This document shows positions 40,001 to 47,779 of a DNA stretch of 64,000 bases, piece after piece. Source of the stretch: Marinobacter sp. ANT_B65 (lineage in GTDB: Bacteria; Pseudomonadota; Gammaproteobacteria; Pseudomonadales; Oleiphilaceae). The position numbers and the translations under genes are program-made. The DNA lies in NCBI RefSeq assembly GCF_002407605.1, contig NZ_NXGV01000002.1, forward strand, positions 186,001 through 250,000, written 5' to 3'. The notes under the pieces were generated by a model. The model saw nothing but the letters and a program-made list of their open reading frames with translations. It ran no database searches and was not told the DNA's origin. Every line of letters begins with the position of its first letter. The stretch's first letter is position 1.

Positions 40001-40177
40001 TACCACTTCAGCAGCCGCACCCGTGTAATCGGTAGAAATCGACACTACCGGTGGATCAATATCAGGGTATTCCCGCACCGGCAGGCCCATCAGGGCAGCC
40101 AGGCCGAAGACAACAATAAGCAGGCTGATAACCGTTGCGAAAACAGGGCGCTTTATGGATATATCGGAAAGAATCAC
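37031..40177 (-). CDS. RND efflux transporter, HAE-1 (AcrB) family
   Basis: A 1048-residue inner-membrane pump with 12 helices and two large periplasmic loops. Marks: N-terminus SDISIKRPVFATVISLL, the proton-relay Asp pair in GLVVDDAIVMLEN in TM4, and TGALLALWWSG/GIIMLLGLMAKNGILIVEF in the C-terminal half. The HAE-1 type exports hydrophobic and amphiphilic compounds, not metals. It starts 2 bases after the adaptor gene. No outer-membrane TolC partner is encoded nearby, so it probably uses one from elsewhere. Confidence 0.95.
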   Translation of the reverse strand: MILSDISIKRPVFATVISLLIVVFGLAALMGLPVREYPDIDPPVVSISTDYTGAAAEVVDTQITQVIEGAISGIEGIRSIESSTEQGESRTSIEFSTSRDVDIAANDVRDAVSRVANQLPEEADPPVVQKADSDARPMMWVTLRSDVWDSAELSDFADRVLSDRLSVLDGVADVRIGGERRYAIRVWLDRERLAARNITVAEVESALRANNVELPAGSVDSSTRTFTIRTEGRLSTVEQFRELVIRRNDDELLRLGSVANVQMGVESDISRLRANGQTAIGMGIIRQSKANTVAVSDAVQAELENIRATLPPEVTISESYDESIFIRASIKEVMTTLAIAVTLVILVIFLFLRSWRATLIPAVTIPVAVIGAFIGLGFLGFSINVLTLLAVILAIGLVVDDAIVMLENIQRRIDEGEPPLLAAYRGAKQVAFAVIATTLTLVAVFVPISFMGGNIGRLFAEFGFTLAAAVVVSSLVALTLAPMLCSKWLRHSPESTEGHRFWAASEKVLNGLTHGYERMLRFSLRQPGLLLGLGLVALVITAVIYPKLPQELAPTEDRGVIIMPVSAPRGATVEFTDHYVRKAEEQLIPYLESGAASRLLSIVGFREEEDSAFMIMGLAPWEERDIKQQQITSELRGKLSQVTGTRIVAVNPPGLGQRGFNQPVEFVVAGPDYESVQAWSEEIVARAKENPKLLNLDTDFELTRPELRLTIDRERAADLDITIADVGLTLQTMLASRQVTTYLDRGREYDVIVQAGDADRATPGDLGQIFLRPRDGGTLIPLQALVSVEELGANPDLRRIDRLPAVVISASLADGYDLGSALTYLNTLAIDNLPPEARLSYKGLSREFEESSSAIYVTFALAFVIVFLVLAAQFESWIHPLIIMLPVPLAVTGALLALWWSGISLNIYSQIGIIMLLGLMAKNGILIVEFANQLRDKGYDVKDAILEGASLRFRPVLMTTISTVFGAVPLVIATGAGAESRAAIGMVILGGLIFATTLTLFIIPVLYNLLARFAKSANTVELELERLATGSAGGSGAMSTPSKGVDDF

Positions 40178-40179
40178 TG

Positions 40180-41274
40180 TCAGGAATCCACAGACAGGGC
40201 GAAGCGATTATCCGGAATGGCGTTTTCATCATCGATTACCCGTATCGGATCCCCGCTGCTGAGCCGGTCCTGACCGGTCACTACGACCTGGTCTTCTCTG
40301 GTCAGCCCCTGCATAATTTCAACCTGCCCGGGCATGCGCGATCCCAGAGTTACAGAAACTCTCCGGGCAACACCATCTTCCGCTACAAAAACGTACTGTT
40401 CGGCACCGCGAAGCATGACTGCCTGCTCAGGAACCACCAGAGCCTGCCGCTCCCGCAGTGTCAGATTAACAGACATGAACTGACCCGGGCGCAACCGGCC
40501 TTCGGAGTTATCGATCAGGGCGCGGACCGGCAATGAGCGACTGAGTTCATCAATGCGGGTGCCAAGCTCAACCAGTTCACCATTGAAAATTTTCTCGGGA
40601 TACGCAGGCGATTTACCCTGCACTTTCTGGCCCGGGCTGATTTCCCCGATAAACCGCTCCGGAATGGAAAAATTCAGTTCCATACGGGATACGGCATCCA
40701 GCGTCGTTACAGTGGTTCCTGCCGTAATGTAGGCGCCAATATCTATGTCACTGAGACCAACAACGCCCGAAAAAGGCGCCTGAATACGGTGGTTTTCAAG
40801 CCGGACCCGTGCGGCTGTCCGTTGCGCTTCAGATACTTCAACAGCGGTTCGAAGTTCATCAACAAGAGACTGGGAAATACTGTTCTTGTCCCGCAGGCTT
40901 CGGGCTCGTTCATACTGGCGCCGGGCATCGGCCAGCTGCGCTTCGATGACACCGAGATCGGCTTTCGCGTGACGGTCATCAAGCTGTAACAACACATCGC
41001 CCTTTTTTACCTGAAGGCCAGACTGCAGCTTGACGTCTATCACACGGCCGCTGGTCTCGGTAGTCAGCTCAACGGCGTTCACGGCTTTCAGACTGCCAAC
41101 TGCCCCAACCTGATCACGCACAGTTTCGATTACCGGGAGTACAGTGTTTACAACGCTGGCCGGCCGCTCATCTGCAGTTTTAGCCTGATCCGGGGCACTC
41201 AAGTTACGATAGGCAACAGCGCCACCTACCGCCAGTACCACCAGCACAACACCGATCAGCCATTGTTTCCACAT
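40180..41274 (-). CDS. RND efflux periplasmic adaptor (membrane fusion protein)
   Basis: A 364-residue adaptor: one N-terminal membrane anchor (residues about 4-22), a lipoyl-like domain with the VQSGLQVKKGDVLLQLDDRHAKADL hallmark region, a helical hairpin, and a beta-barrel (SRMELNFSIPERFIGEI). I use the ATG at 41274 (MWKQWLIG), preceded by GGA; an ATG at 41289 adds 5 residues. It bridges the RND pump to an outer-membrane channel. Confidence 0.93.
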   Translation of the reverse strand: MWKQWLIGVVLVVLAVGGAVAYRNLSAPDQAKTADERPASVVNTVLPVIETVRDQVGAVGSLKAVNAVELTTETSGRVIDVKLQSGLQVKKGDVLLQLDDRHAKADLGVIEAQLADARRQYERARSLRDKNSISQSLVDELRTAVEVSEAQRTAARVRLENHRIQAPFSGVVGLSDIDIGAYITAGTTVTTLDAVSRMELNFSIPERFIGEISPGQKVQGKSPAYPEKIFNGELVELGTRIDELSRSLPVRALIDNSEGRLRPGQFMSVNLTLRERQALVVPEQAVMLRGAEQYVFVAEDGVARRVSVTLGSRMPGQVEIMQGLTREDQVVVTGQDRLSSGDPIRVIDDENAIPDNRFALSVDS

Positions 41275-41310
41275 AGAGTTTTCCAGCAAACGAACCGGCT
41301 CATGCCAGTG

Positions 41311-41907
41311 TTAGTTTTTCTGTATCACAAGAACAATCTCACCGACATCAATCCCCCATTTACTCATGGTGGTCTGATTGATCAGGGTGTCAGGTGTCAC
41401 CAGATACATCCAATCATCCATCCGCACATCCAGGGTTCCGTCACCATAAGCAACCCTGAGCACATAATTCATATGAATAGCATTACCGCTCCAACGCATG
41501 GTTCCCGGTTCAACCACATCGCCCGCAGAGGCTCGGTAACTATCAGCACTGTCAGAAGGCGTCAGCGTCCAGACTCTGTTCTGGACTTCGCCGTCGTCAA
41601 AGCGAAACACCTCATCCAGAGTGCCTACACCGGCCTTGTCCCAGGACGCAGAAATATCCGCATCAAACGTACGAATAACTTCTCCGGAAATATCCTTGAC
41701 CACCCCCCGTGCGGAAAGTTCACCGCTAAAAAACTGCTCGGGGATCAGCCCGGGGCCGCGCTCTGCATAGTCTGTCAGGGCCTGCCCTGAACAGCCACTC
41801 AGCAGCCCCAGAGTGACTATCAGCAAGAGTATAAAACGCTGACCGGCATTGGAACTTACTGAACAAGGATTTTGCACAACTTTTACACTATCCACAGCAT
41901 TCTCCAT
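41311..41907 (-). CDS. DUF3833 family lipoprotein
   Basis: A 198-residue lipoprotein with a late signal sequence and lipobox LLSGC (Cys at about residue 39). The mature part, with GELSARGVVKDISGEVIRTF and the MRWSGNAIHMNYVLRV region, matches DUF3833. Function unknown. It is the first gene of the transcript, 36 bases before the RND adaptor, so it may be an accessory of the pump or merely co-transcribed. Confidence 0.8.
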   Translation of the reverse strand: MENAVDSVKVVQNPCSVSSNAGQRFILLLIVTLGLLSGCSGQALTDYAERGPGLIPEQFFSGELSARGVVKDISGEVIRTFDADISASWDKAGVGTLDEVFRFDDGEVQNRVWTLTPSDSADSYRASAGDVVEPGTMRWSGNAIHMNYVLRVAYGDGTLDVRMDDWMYLVTPDTLINQTTMSKWGIDVGEIVLVIQKN

Positions 41908-42044
41908 AGCGCTTCTACGATGACCGGTATGGATACGCCAGAAAGACGTTCTTCGATCAACGGGGCTATGGCTGAATCTTCAGACAAGGAATGAGACAGG
42001 TAACAAGAGATACCCGCTTAGCTAAACCAACGGGGAAACAGACA

Positions 42045-42075
42045 CCCCGGGCAGAATCGGATCCGCTACCCGGGG
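42045..42075 (-). terminator. Hairpin after the binding-protein gene
   Basis: CCCCGGG (42045-42051) and CCCGGGG (42069-42075) form a 7-base stem just past the stop at 42099. Only a short T-containing stretch follows on the minus strand, so termination is uncertain. Confidence 0.4.
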
Positions 42076-42098
42076 CTGGTTTGCCACACACTCAGCTA

Positions 42099-42845
42099 TC
42101 AGAGACCGTACTTGGTTCCGATCGCGTCGTAAGTGCCATTTTTTTTGATGACTTCCAGGGCTTTATTCAAGTCTTCAATAACCTGGTCAGGAGTATCCGG
42201 ACTCATGGCCAGATAGAGGTCAACATCGTTAAACGAATACACCGGAACCAGTCCTTCGATATCCTGCTGAGAGGCCATGTATGGCCCGCCAAGGCGCTCT
42301 GCAATCCACAGATCAATCTGGCCGAGCGCCAGGCGCTTCGGGTTGAGATCGTCACTGTCAATTACTGATACCTTGTAGCCACGCTCCAAAAGGTATTCGC
42401 TTCTGACGTCGTTGCGATAGCCCCCTATGGTTTTGCCTTTAGCATCTTCCAGCTTGTCCATCTTGAAGGTGCTTCCTTCCGGCGCAAAAATAGTCCAGAG
42501 GTTCTGTGCCAGCGGCCCTACCCATTTGAACAAGGGAGCCCGCTCTTCTGTATAGGTAGTGCAGAAGATGCCGTGATTGGCTTTGGTCATGGCACGGTTA
42601 TAGCCATAATTCCAGTTGCGTAGCTTTACCCTGTAGTCATAGCCTGACTGATTCAGGGCAGCACGCACTCTTTCCATGCAAATACCATCAATCATATCAG
42701 CGCTGTGTTCAAACGCGCGACCGCTGGTACTCATGTTATAGGGCGGAAAATTTTCGGTATACAGATACAGTCTCTCATCCGCTATAGCCTGTGACATGCT
42801 GAAACACAACAGCATTCCCAGAACGGACAATGAAATTAAACGCAT
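42099..42845 (-). CDS. Periplasmic family-3 solute-binding protein
   Basis: A 248-residue exported protein: signal peptide over about residues 1-22 (ending QAIA), then a single SBP-bac-3-type domain (LYLYTENFPPYNM, GIFCTTYTEERAPLFKWVGP, DLWIAERLGGPYMA). The ATG at 42845 is preceded by AAAGGAGA; an upstream in-frame ATG at 42878 would spoil the signal peptide. No permease or ATPase is beside it, so it may work with a distant transporter or act as a periplasmic sensor component. The ligand is unknown. Confidence 0.8.
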   Translation of the reverse strand: MRLISLSVLGMLLCFSMSQAIADERLYLYTENFPPYNMSTSGRAFEHSADMIDGICMERVRAALNQSGYDYRVKLRNWNYGYNRAMTKANHGIFCTTYTEERAPLFKWVGPLAQNLWTIFAPEGSTFKMDKLEDAKGKTIGGYRNDVRSEYLLERGYKVSVIDSDDLNPKRLALGQIDLWIAERLGGPYMASQQDIEGLVPVYSFNDVDLYLAMSPDTPDQVIEDLNKALEVIKKNGTYDAIGTKYGL

Positions 42846-43001
42846 TGAAAAGTCTCCTTTAGAGGGCAGCTCGGGCAAAGAGTTTTATACACTTGCAAAA
42901 ACGAAGCCATAGAGGAGTGTAGCTCAAGCTTGCATAAGTTTTACGTTTTAGATGTATAGGAATGTAAAATCTGAAGGGAGGGGACAAAACGTTCGCACAT
43001 T

Positions 43002-43032
43002 TATATTCCGGGTAGAAACTACCCGGAATATA
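43002..43032 (-). terminator. Perfect 14-base-pair hairpin after the peroxidase gene
   Basis: TATATTCCGGGTAG (43002-43015) and CTACCCGGAATATA (43019-43032) are exact inverted repeats with a 3-base loop, 17 bases past the peroxidase stop. The A/T-rich stem base can act like a weak U-tract. It probably ends that transcript. Confidence 0.6.
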
Positions 43033-43048
43033 AAGACAGCAGTTCAGA

Positions 43049-44104
43049 TCACTTCAGCATAACCATAGGTTCTGGCTTCGGAGTGTCGTCTGTGCTCGGC
43101 GGCAGTTCCGGATACCGGATTTCCGGGATTTTTCCTGTCAGTGTTTTCAGAAATGCAGTAATGGACTTCACCTCATCATCAGCCAGTTCAGCACCCAGCT
43201 GGGCTGTGCCCATAACAGCGACCGCTTCTTCCAGACTCCACACGGCTCCGGAGTGGAAATAGGGTGCTGTCAGCTCAATATTACGCAAAGGTGCGGCCCG
43301 GAATACGTATTCGTCGGAAGCAGTAGAAGTCACCGCGAAACGCCCCTTGTCACCAGCCGGCAGGATTTCAGCGCCAGGCTTGGCTACCAGACCAAACGGA
43401 TAATAACCCTGACCGCCCAGGTTAGTGCCGGCATGGCAGGCCACACAGCCCTTATCCATGAACAACGCCAAACCTTCTTTTTCCTCATCGTCGAGAGCCG
43501 AAGTATCACCACGCAGGAACCTGTCAAAATCCGCATCCGGTGTGATCAGTGTTGCTTCAAACGCCTCAATCGCAATGGCCATATTGTCGAAAGTGACCGG
43601 GTTTTCCTCACCAGGGAAGGCTTTGCCAAATTTCTCAACATAAGCAGGCATGCTCTCCAGAGTCGCAACAACGCGTTCCGGCGTGCTGCTCATTTCAACA
43701 CCTGCCTGAACCGGCCCCTTGGCCTGTTCGGCGAGATCCGCAGCACGGCCATCCCAGAACTGGGCAGCGTTAAACACTGCATTAAAGACGGTTGGTGAGT
43801 TACGCGGACCTTTTTGCCATCCGTGACCAATAGAGGTCGGAAGATAATCGTGCCCGCCCATACCTACGTTATGGCAAGTGTTGCAGCTGATCAGATGGCT
43901 TGAGGACAAACGCGGTTCAAAAAACAGCATTTTACCCAAGTCCAGTTTTGCTTCCGTGAGTTCATTACCGTCGATAACCGGTGGGTACTGCGGTACTGCT
44001 GAAAACATGTCCCGCGCTCGTTCCTGCAGGTCTGCAGCCGTGGCTGCTCCTGCAGAAATACCCAAGCTTACTGCGATAGCCAACTTCAGTGTCTGCCGTT
44101 TCAT
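43049..44104 (-). CDS. Di-haem cytochrome c peroxidase / MauG-family protein
   Basis: A 351-residue periplasmic protein with a signal peptide (residues about 1-23, ending ATA) and two c-type haem motifs, CNTCH and CVACH. The family segments FFEPRLSSSHLISCNTCHN and FWDGRA are present. Bacterial CCPs reduce H2O2 using electrons from cytochrome c; MauG-like members oxidise protein or small substrates instead. I cannot tell which from sequence. It lies downstream of the TonB receptor on the same strand, with 154 bases between. Confidence 0.92.
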   Translation of the reverse strand: MKRQTLKLAIAVSLGISAGAATAADLQERARDMFSAVPQYPPVIDGNELTEAKLDLGKMLFFEPRLSSSHLISCNTCHNVGMGGHDYLPTSIGHGWQKGPRNSPTVFNAVFNAAQFWDGRAADLAEQAKGPVQAGVEMSSTPERVVATLESMPAYVEKFGKAFPGEENPVTFDNMAIAIEAFEATLITPDADFDRFLRGDTSALDDEEKEGLALFMDKGCVACHAGTNLGGQGYYPFGLVAKPGAEILPAGDKGRFAVTSTASDEYVFRAAPLRNIELTAPYFHSGAVWSLEEAVAVMGTAQLGAELADDEVKSITAFLKTLTGKIPEIRYPELPPSTDDTPKPEPMVMLK

Positions 44105-44189
44105 TTTCTCTCTCCCTGCTCACTTCTGTCATTTCCAGAACTCCTGAAATCAACCTAACAGAATGTTCATGCTTGTAAATGAACAGGGG

Positions 44190-44213
44190 GCTACCGGCGC
44201 AACAACCGGTAGC
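44190..44213 (-). other. Hairpin after the TonB receptor gene
   Basis: GCTACCGG (44190-44197) and CCGGTAGC (44206-44213) are exact 8-base arms with an 8-base loop, between the receptor stop and the peroxidase start. There is no T-run. It could cap the receptor message or separate the two genes. Confidence 0.5.
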
Positions 44214-44258
44214 AAAATTGACGACTGTCAAATTCCTCTCTTTAAGGCTAAAACCGGG

Positions 44259-46367
44259 TTAAAACGAATAGGTTGCAGAAAGCCACAGACGCCGCCCTTC
44301 TTCACTGTTGGCGTAGAGGTTTCCATAGCTGGCACCATTGTTATAAGCACGATATTCGATAAAGTCTTCATCCATAAGATTGTAGATAGTGGCACTGAAT
44401 CCCAGGTTTTCGGAAGCCTGGAACTGGCCACCAAGATGCACAAGAGTGACCGCTTTAAAGTCCCCAAGATCTGTATACGAAGGAGCTCCTTTGCTGCTCT
44501 CCCGAGCACGGTAACGTTCACTTTCATACTGTGCTTTCACAAATGCTGACCAACGTGCAGAAGGAATCCAGCGCAAAGAAACATTAGCCATATGTTCCGG
44601 CGTATCGGTAAGAGGCTCACCCTTACTCTCTCCGGATTTCTGTTCGCTGTCGGTGTAGGTGTAGTTCGCAGCCAGGCGCCAGTCCTGGGCGAAGGGTACT
44701 GAACCATTCAGCTCCACACCCTGAGTGATAGCCTCATCAATGTTCAAGTCCTGGCCGAACACATCTGCCAAAGGCCAGTCACCTCTGTCCACACATCCCG
44801 GACGATTGGGGTCCGTAGCGTAGCTGCAGTTCAGCAGGTCTGGCCCCTCAGCAATCTTGTCGGTGAACTTGTTATAAAACACAGTTGCGCCCACGCTGTA
44901 GCCCGCTGGTTTTTCGTAAACCACTGCAATTTCAGTAGAGGTCGATTTCTCAGGTTTCAAATCCGGGTTACCAAACAACGGAATGGTACCCTGCCCGGTA
45001 AAACCGACAACCCCAGATGCGAGCTGCTCAAGCCCTGGTGTTTTATAGCCTCGGCTTACGCCGCCCTTGATAGTCAGTTCAGGTGTGGAACTCCAGACAA
45101 GGTAGGCCCGTGGGCTGAACTGCCCACCAAATGCATCGTGACGGTCGTATCGACCACCCAGGGTAAGCGCGAGATCGTCAGCGAGGAACCATTCGTCTTC
45201 AACAAACAGCGCCTGGGTTTTTTGCTTGAACTCTTCAACAGCAACGCCGTCGGTCATCCTCGCATCAAACCATTGACCACCTACTGTCACTACATGGTTG
45301 GCGACGGGCATAACCAGCTTGCTGTCGATCACCCGGTTTTCCGTCTTCAGTTCCCGGGCAGAGCCAGCAACTTTTCCAGGTACACCCTCAGGAACAATCC
45401 GGCCACCGGTTTCAGTAACGTTTCTCATGATACTGGTTTCAAGCGTGCCGATAGCAAACCGGCCTGTATGGCCCACTGCAAACTGGTCGCGATCAAATTC
45501 CAGCTCAGGGCCGTAACCTTGTACACCCAGGGTACCCAGTTGACCTTCCGAGTTGTCGTAGTCCTGTCTGCTGCTTTCGATATCCAGCCAGAAGTCATTT
45601 GACTCTCCAGGCGTTACGGTAAAACGACCACCAACCGTATACTGTTCAGACTCTACCGGGCTGGGCCCCCGGGTGCTGACTTCAATCGGATCACCATTCA
45701 GATCGAGGTATTCCAGGGTGGACTCATCCCGTTCAAACCAGCGACCACGCAGCTGAAATCCAATCAGGTCATCCACAAGCGGACCGTTGGTGTAAGCGCT
45801 GTACGCCCGGCTGTCACCAAAATCACTGTCCTGATTAAGAGTAGTTTCTGCAGTGAGTGAGGATGCCCATTCAGGGCTGACTTTTCGGGTAATAATGTTG
45901 ATAACGCCGCCCATGGCATCGGACCCGTAAAGGGTCGACATAGGGCCTCGTACAACTTCAATTCGTTCAATAGCGGAAGGAGGTGGCAGGAAGCTGGTAG
46001 CGGTCTGGCCAAAACCATTAGGAGTTACGCTGCCAGCGGTGTTCTGCCGGCGTCCGTCGATCAGAATGAGGGTGTATTCTGATGACATGCCACGCATACG
46101 GATATCAAAACCGCCAGTTTTTCCGGCAGAGCCGCTGACATCAAGACCCTCCACATCATCCAGAATATCCGTAAGGCTGAATGCTTGTTTGCTGCGGATC
46201 TCTTCACCGGAGATAACAGTAATACTGGCAGGCGCAGCGGTCTGGCTCTGCTCAAAACCCGAGGCGGTTACAACCAGCTCTCCGAGCTCCGTTGGCTGGG
46301 CCTGTGCAGATGAGTTGATAACAAGCGCACTGCAGGCCGCGCCCAAAAAGGTCCGGTAAAACAACAT
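44259..46367 (-). CDS. TonB-dependent outer-membrane receptor
   Basis: A 702-residue receptor. Signal peptide about residues 1-23 (ending SAQA), then TonB box-like ELVVTASG, a plug domain (about 35-160, with MRGMSSEYTLILIDGRRQN and VRGPMSTLYGSDAMGGVINIIT), then a 22-strand barrel ending in WLSATYSF. The barrel resembles FepA/CirA-type siderophore receptors. I use the ATG at 46367, preceded by GAGGAAGGATGAT. A Fur-like sequence lies just upstream (46403). The ligand is probably an iron chelate but is not shown. Confidence 0.9.
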   Translation of the reverse strand: MLFYRTFLGAACSALVINSSAQAQPTELGELVVTASGFEQSQTAAPASITVISGEEIRSKQAFSLTDILDDVEGLDVSGSAGKTGGFDIRMRGMSSEYTLILIDGRRQNTAGSVTPNGFGQTATSFLPPPSAIERIEVVRGPMSTLYGSDAMGGVINIITRKVSPEWASSLTAETTLNQDSDFGDSRAYSAYTNGPLVDDLIGFQLRGRWFERDESTLEYLDLNGDPIEVSTRGPSPVESEQYTVGGRFTVTPGESNDFWLDIESSRQDYDNSEGQLGTLGVQGYGPELEFDRDQFAVGHTGRFAIGTLETSIMRNVTETGGRIVPEGVPGKVAGSARELKTENRVIDSKLVMPVANHVVTVGGQWFDARMTDGVAVEEFKQKTQALFVEDEWFLADDLALTLGGRYDRHDAFGGQFSPRAYLVWSSTPELTIKGGVSRGYKTPGLEQLASGVVGFTGQGTIPLFGNPDLKPEKSTSTEIAVVYEKPAGYSVGATVFYNKFTDKIAEGPDLLNCSYATDPNRPGCVDRGDWPLADVFGQDLNIDEAITQGVELNGSVPFAQDWRLAANYTYTDSEQKSGESKGEPLTDTPEHMANVSLRWIPSARWSAFVKAQYESERYRARESSKGAPSYTDLGDFKAVTLVHLGGQFQASENLGFSATIYNLMDEDFIEYRAYNNGASYGNLYANSEEGRRLWLSATYSF

Positions 46368-46402
46368 ATCATCCTTCCTCTTGGCAAACATCAGAAGGTT
46401 AC

Positions 46403-46421
46403 GGATAATAATGATTGTTGT
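46403..46421. promoter_or_regulatory. Possible Fur box before the TonB receptor
   Basis: GATAATAATGATTGTTGTT at about 46403 agrees with 13 of 19 bases of the Fur consensus. It lies 36 to 54 bases upstream of the receptor start, where a Fur site would block RNA polymerase. Match is moderate. Confidence 0.4.
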
Positions 46422-46529
46422 TTACTAATGCCAATATAAATTAATGCTATTCACATAAGGCGTTTCCGGATTATTCCCCGAAGCTTTCAGAATCCTCGCC
46501 AGAAGACAGCATCTGACAAATTACCGCTG

Positions 46530-47219
46530 CTAAACGGACCCCTCACGGAACTGCTGTATAAATGCCTCGGATTCAGCAATGGAAGCTTCCATCTCATTAA
46601 TCAGGCTGTCCACATTCTGGCGAATCTGCCCGAGCTCATCTTCCAGGGCACCAATGGCCTGGGCGTTCAGATTATGTTTCAGGAACAATACCTGGTCTTC
46701 AAACGCTTCCAGCACCGGATTCATACGCTTTTCCACCTGATGCATCCGCGCCATCAGGCTTCTGTATCGCTCCCGCGTTTCTTCCAGCCGGCGCTCACTG
46801 GTCTGGCGCAAAGACGCGCTCTGGTAAAGGTCCAGCTCGTCTTCCCACTCATCAAACATCGCCCCGGATACGTCTTCAACCGCCTCAATACGATCCCTTA
46901 CCTTATTCGCCGACTTCAGGCTCTTATCGTAGGCATCACTGATAACGTCATATTTTTCCTGTAGCCCGGTTTCAGGAGTTTCCACTACGCTCTGAAACCG
47001 CTCCAGTGATGAGCGGAAGGTTTCCCGGGCATCGCTCTGGGAATCCCGGGCATCACCCACTCTGTCTACCAGAATATCGCGCTTCTCAATGCCGAACTTT
47101 TCCATAGTGCTGTAATACACCGAACTGCAACCGCTGAGCACAAGCATAAGGCAGAACAAACTGGTAAACCGGGTGACAACAGAAACTGTGTTGGCTTGTA
47201 TAGACATGGTTTGAATCAA
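46530..47219 (-). CDS. DUF2959 family lipoprotein
   Basis: A 229-residue lipoprotein with lipobox LVLSGC (Cys near residue 31), then an almost entirely alpha-helical, charged mature part with long heptad-like stretches (coiled coil), including FGIEKRDILVDRVGDARDSQ. It matches DUF2959. Function unknown; probably a periplasmic coiled-coil protein anchored to a membrane. Confidence 0.85.
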   Translation of the reverse strand: MIQTMSIQANTVSVVTRFTSLFCLMLVLSGCSSVYYSTMEKFGIEKRDILVDRVGDARDSQSDARETFRSSLERFQSVVETPETGLQEKYDVISDAYDKSLKSANKVRDRIEAVEDVSGAMFDEWEDELDLYQSASLRQTSERRLEETRERYRSLMARMHQVEKRMNPVLEAFEDQVLFLKHNLNAQAIGALEDELGQIRQNVDSLINEMEASIAESEAFIQQFREGSV

Positions 47220-47287
47220 TCCTTTTGTGTCTGAGCGCGGTTGTTATACTGCAGGCTTCAATCCCTGACGCAAACACCACAGGTCAA

Positions 47288-47746
47288 ATGCCAGAGCAAA
47301 CTACTATCCCACACTGCCCCTGCGACAGCCAGCGCCCCTATGCGGACTGCTGCCAGCGCTACCACCAAGGGGCCACAGCTGATTCTCCCGAGGCACTGAT
47401 GCGCTCGCGCTTTAGCGCATTTGTGCTGAAGCTCGGGGATTATCTGCGCGCCAGCTGGCACCCTGACACACGGCCAGAAGAGCTTGATCTGGACAACTCT
47501 CCGGACTGGGCGTCGTTACGAATTCTGGAAAGCAGCCAGAATGGCGAAAATGGCCTTGTACACTTTCAGGCCATTTACCGGCTCAATCCGGGCTGGGGTT
47601 ACCTGCAGGAGCGCTCGCAATTTGTGCGGGAGAACGGTCGCTGGTATTACCTGAATGGCGAGCCCCATGAAGGCATTCTGAAGCCCGGCCGCAATGACCC
47701 CTGCCCCTGTGGCAGCGGCAGAAAGTTCAAGGCTTGTTGTCTTTGA
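47288..47746 (+). CDS. YchJ-like SEC-C motif protein (UPF0225)
   Basis: A 152-residue cytosolic protein. The N-terminus has HCPCDSQRPYADCCQRYHQG and the C-terminus has the SEC-C zinc motif DPCPCGSGRKFKACC. The middle is the YchJ central domain. I use the ATG at 47288 because the added upstream residues are not family-like. Function unknown; SEC-C motifs bind zinc and often nucleic-acid or ribosome factors. Confidence 0.9.
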   Translation: MPEQTTIPHCPCDSQRPYADCCQRYHQGATADSPEALMRSRFSAFVLKLGDYLRASWHPDTRPEELDLDNSPDWASLRILESSQNGENGLVHFQAIYRLNPGWGYLQERSQFVRENGRWYYLNGEPHEGILKPGRNDPCPCGSGRKFKACCL

Positions 47747-47768
47747 GGAAGCGGGTATCCGCCTCCTC
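47745..47768. terminator. Hairpin between convergent ychJ-like and alcohol dehydrogenase genes
   Basis: GAGGAAGCGG (47745-47754) and CCGCCTCCTC (47759-47768) pair over ten positions with one mismatch and a GTAT loop. It lies between convergent stops and overlaps the ychJ-like stop codon. The short T-run on the plus side suggests a weak bidirectional terminator. Confidence 0.55.
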
Positions 47769-47779
47769 CTTTGACAGGG

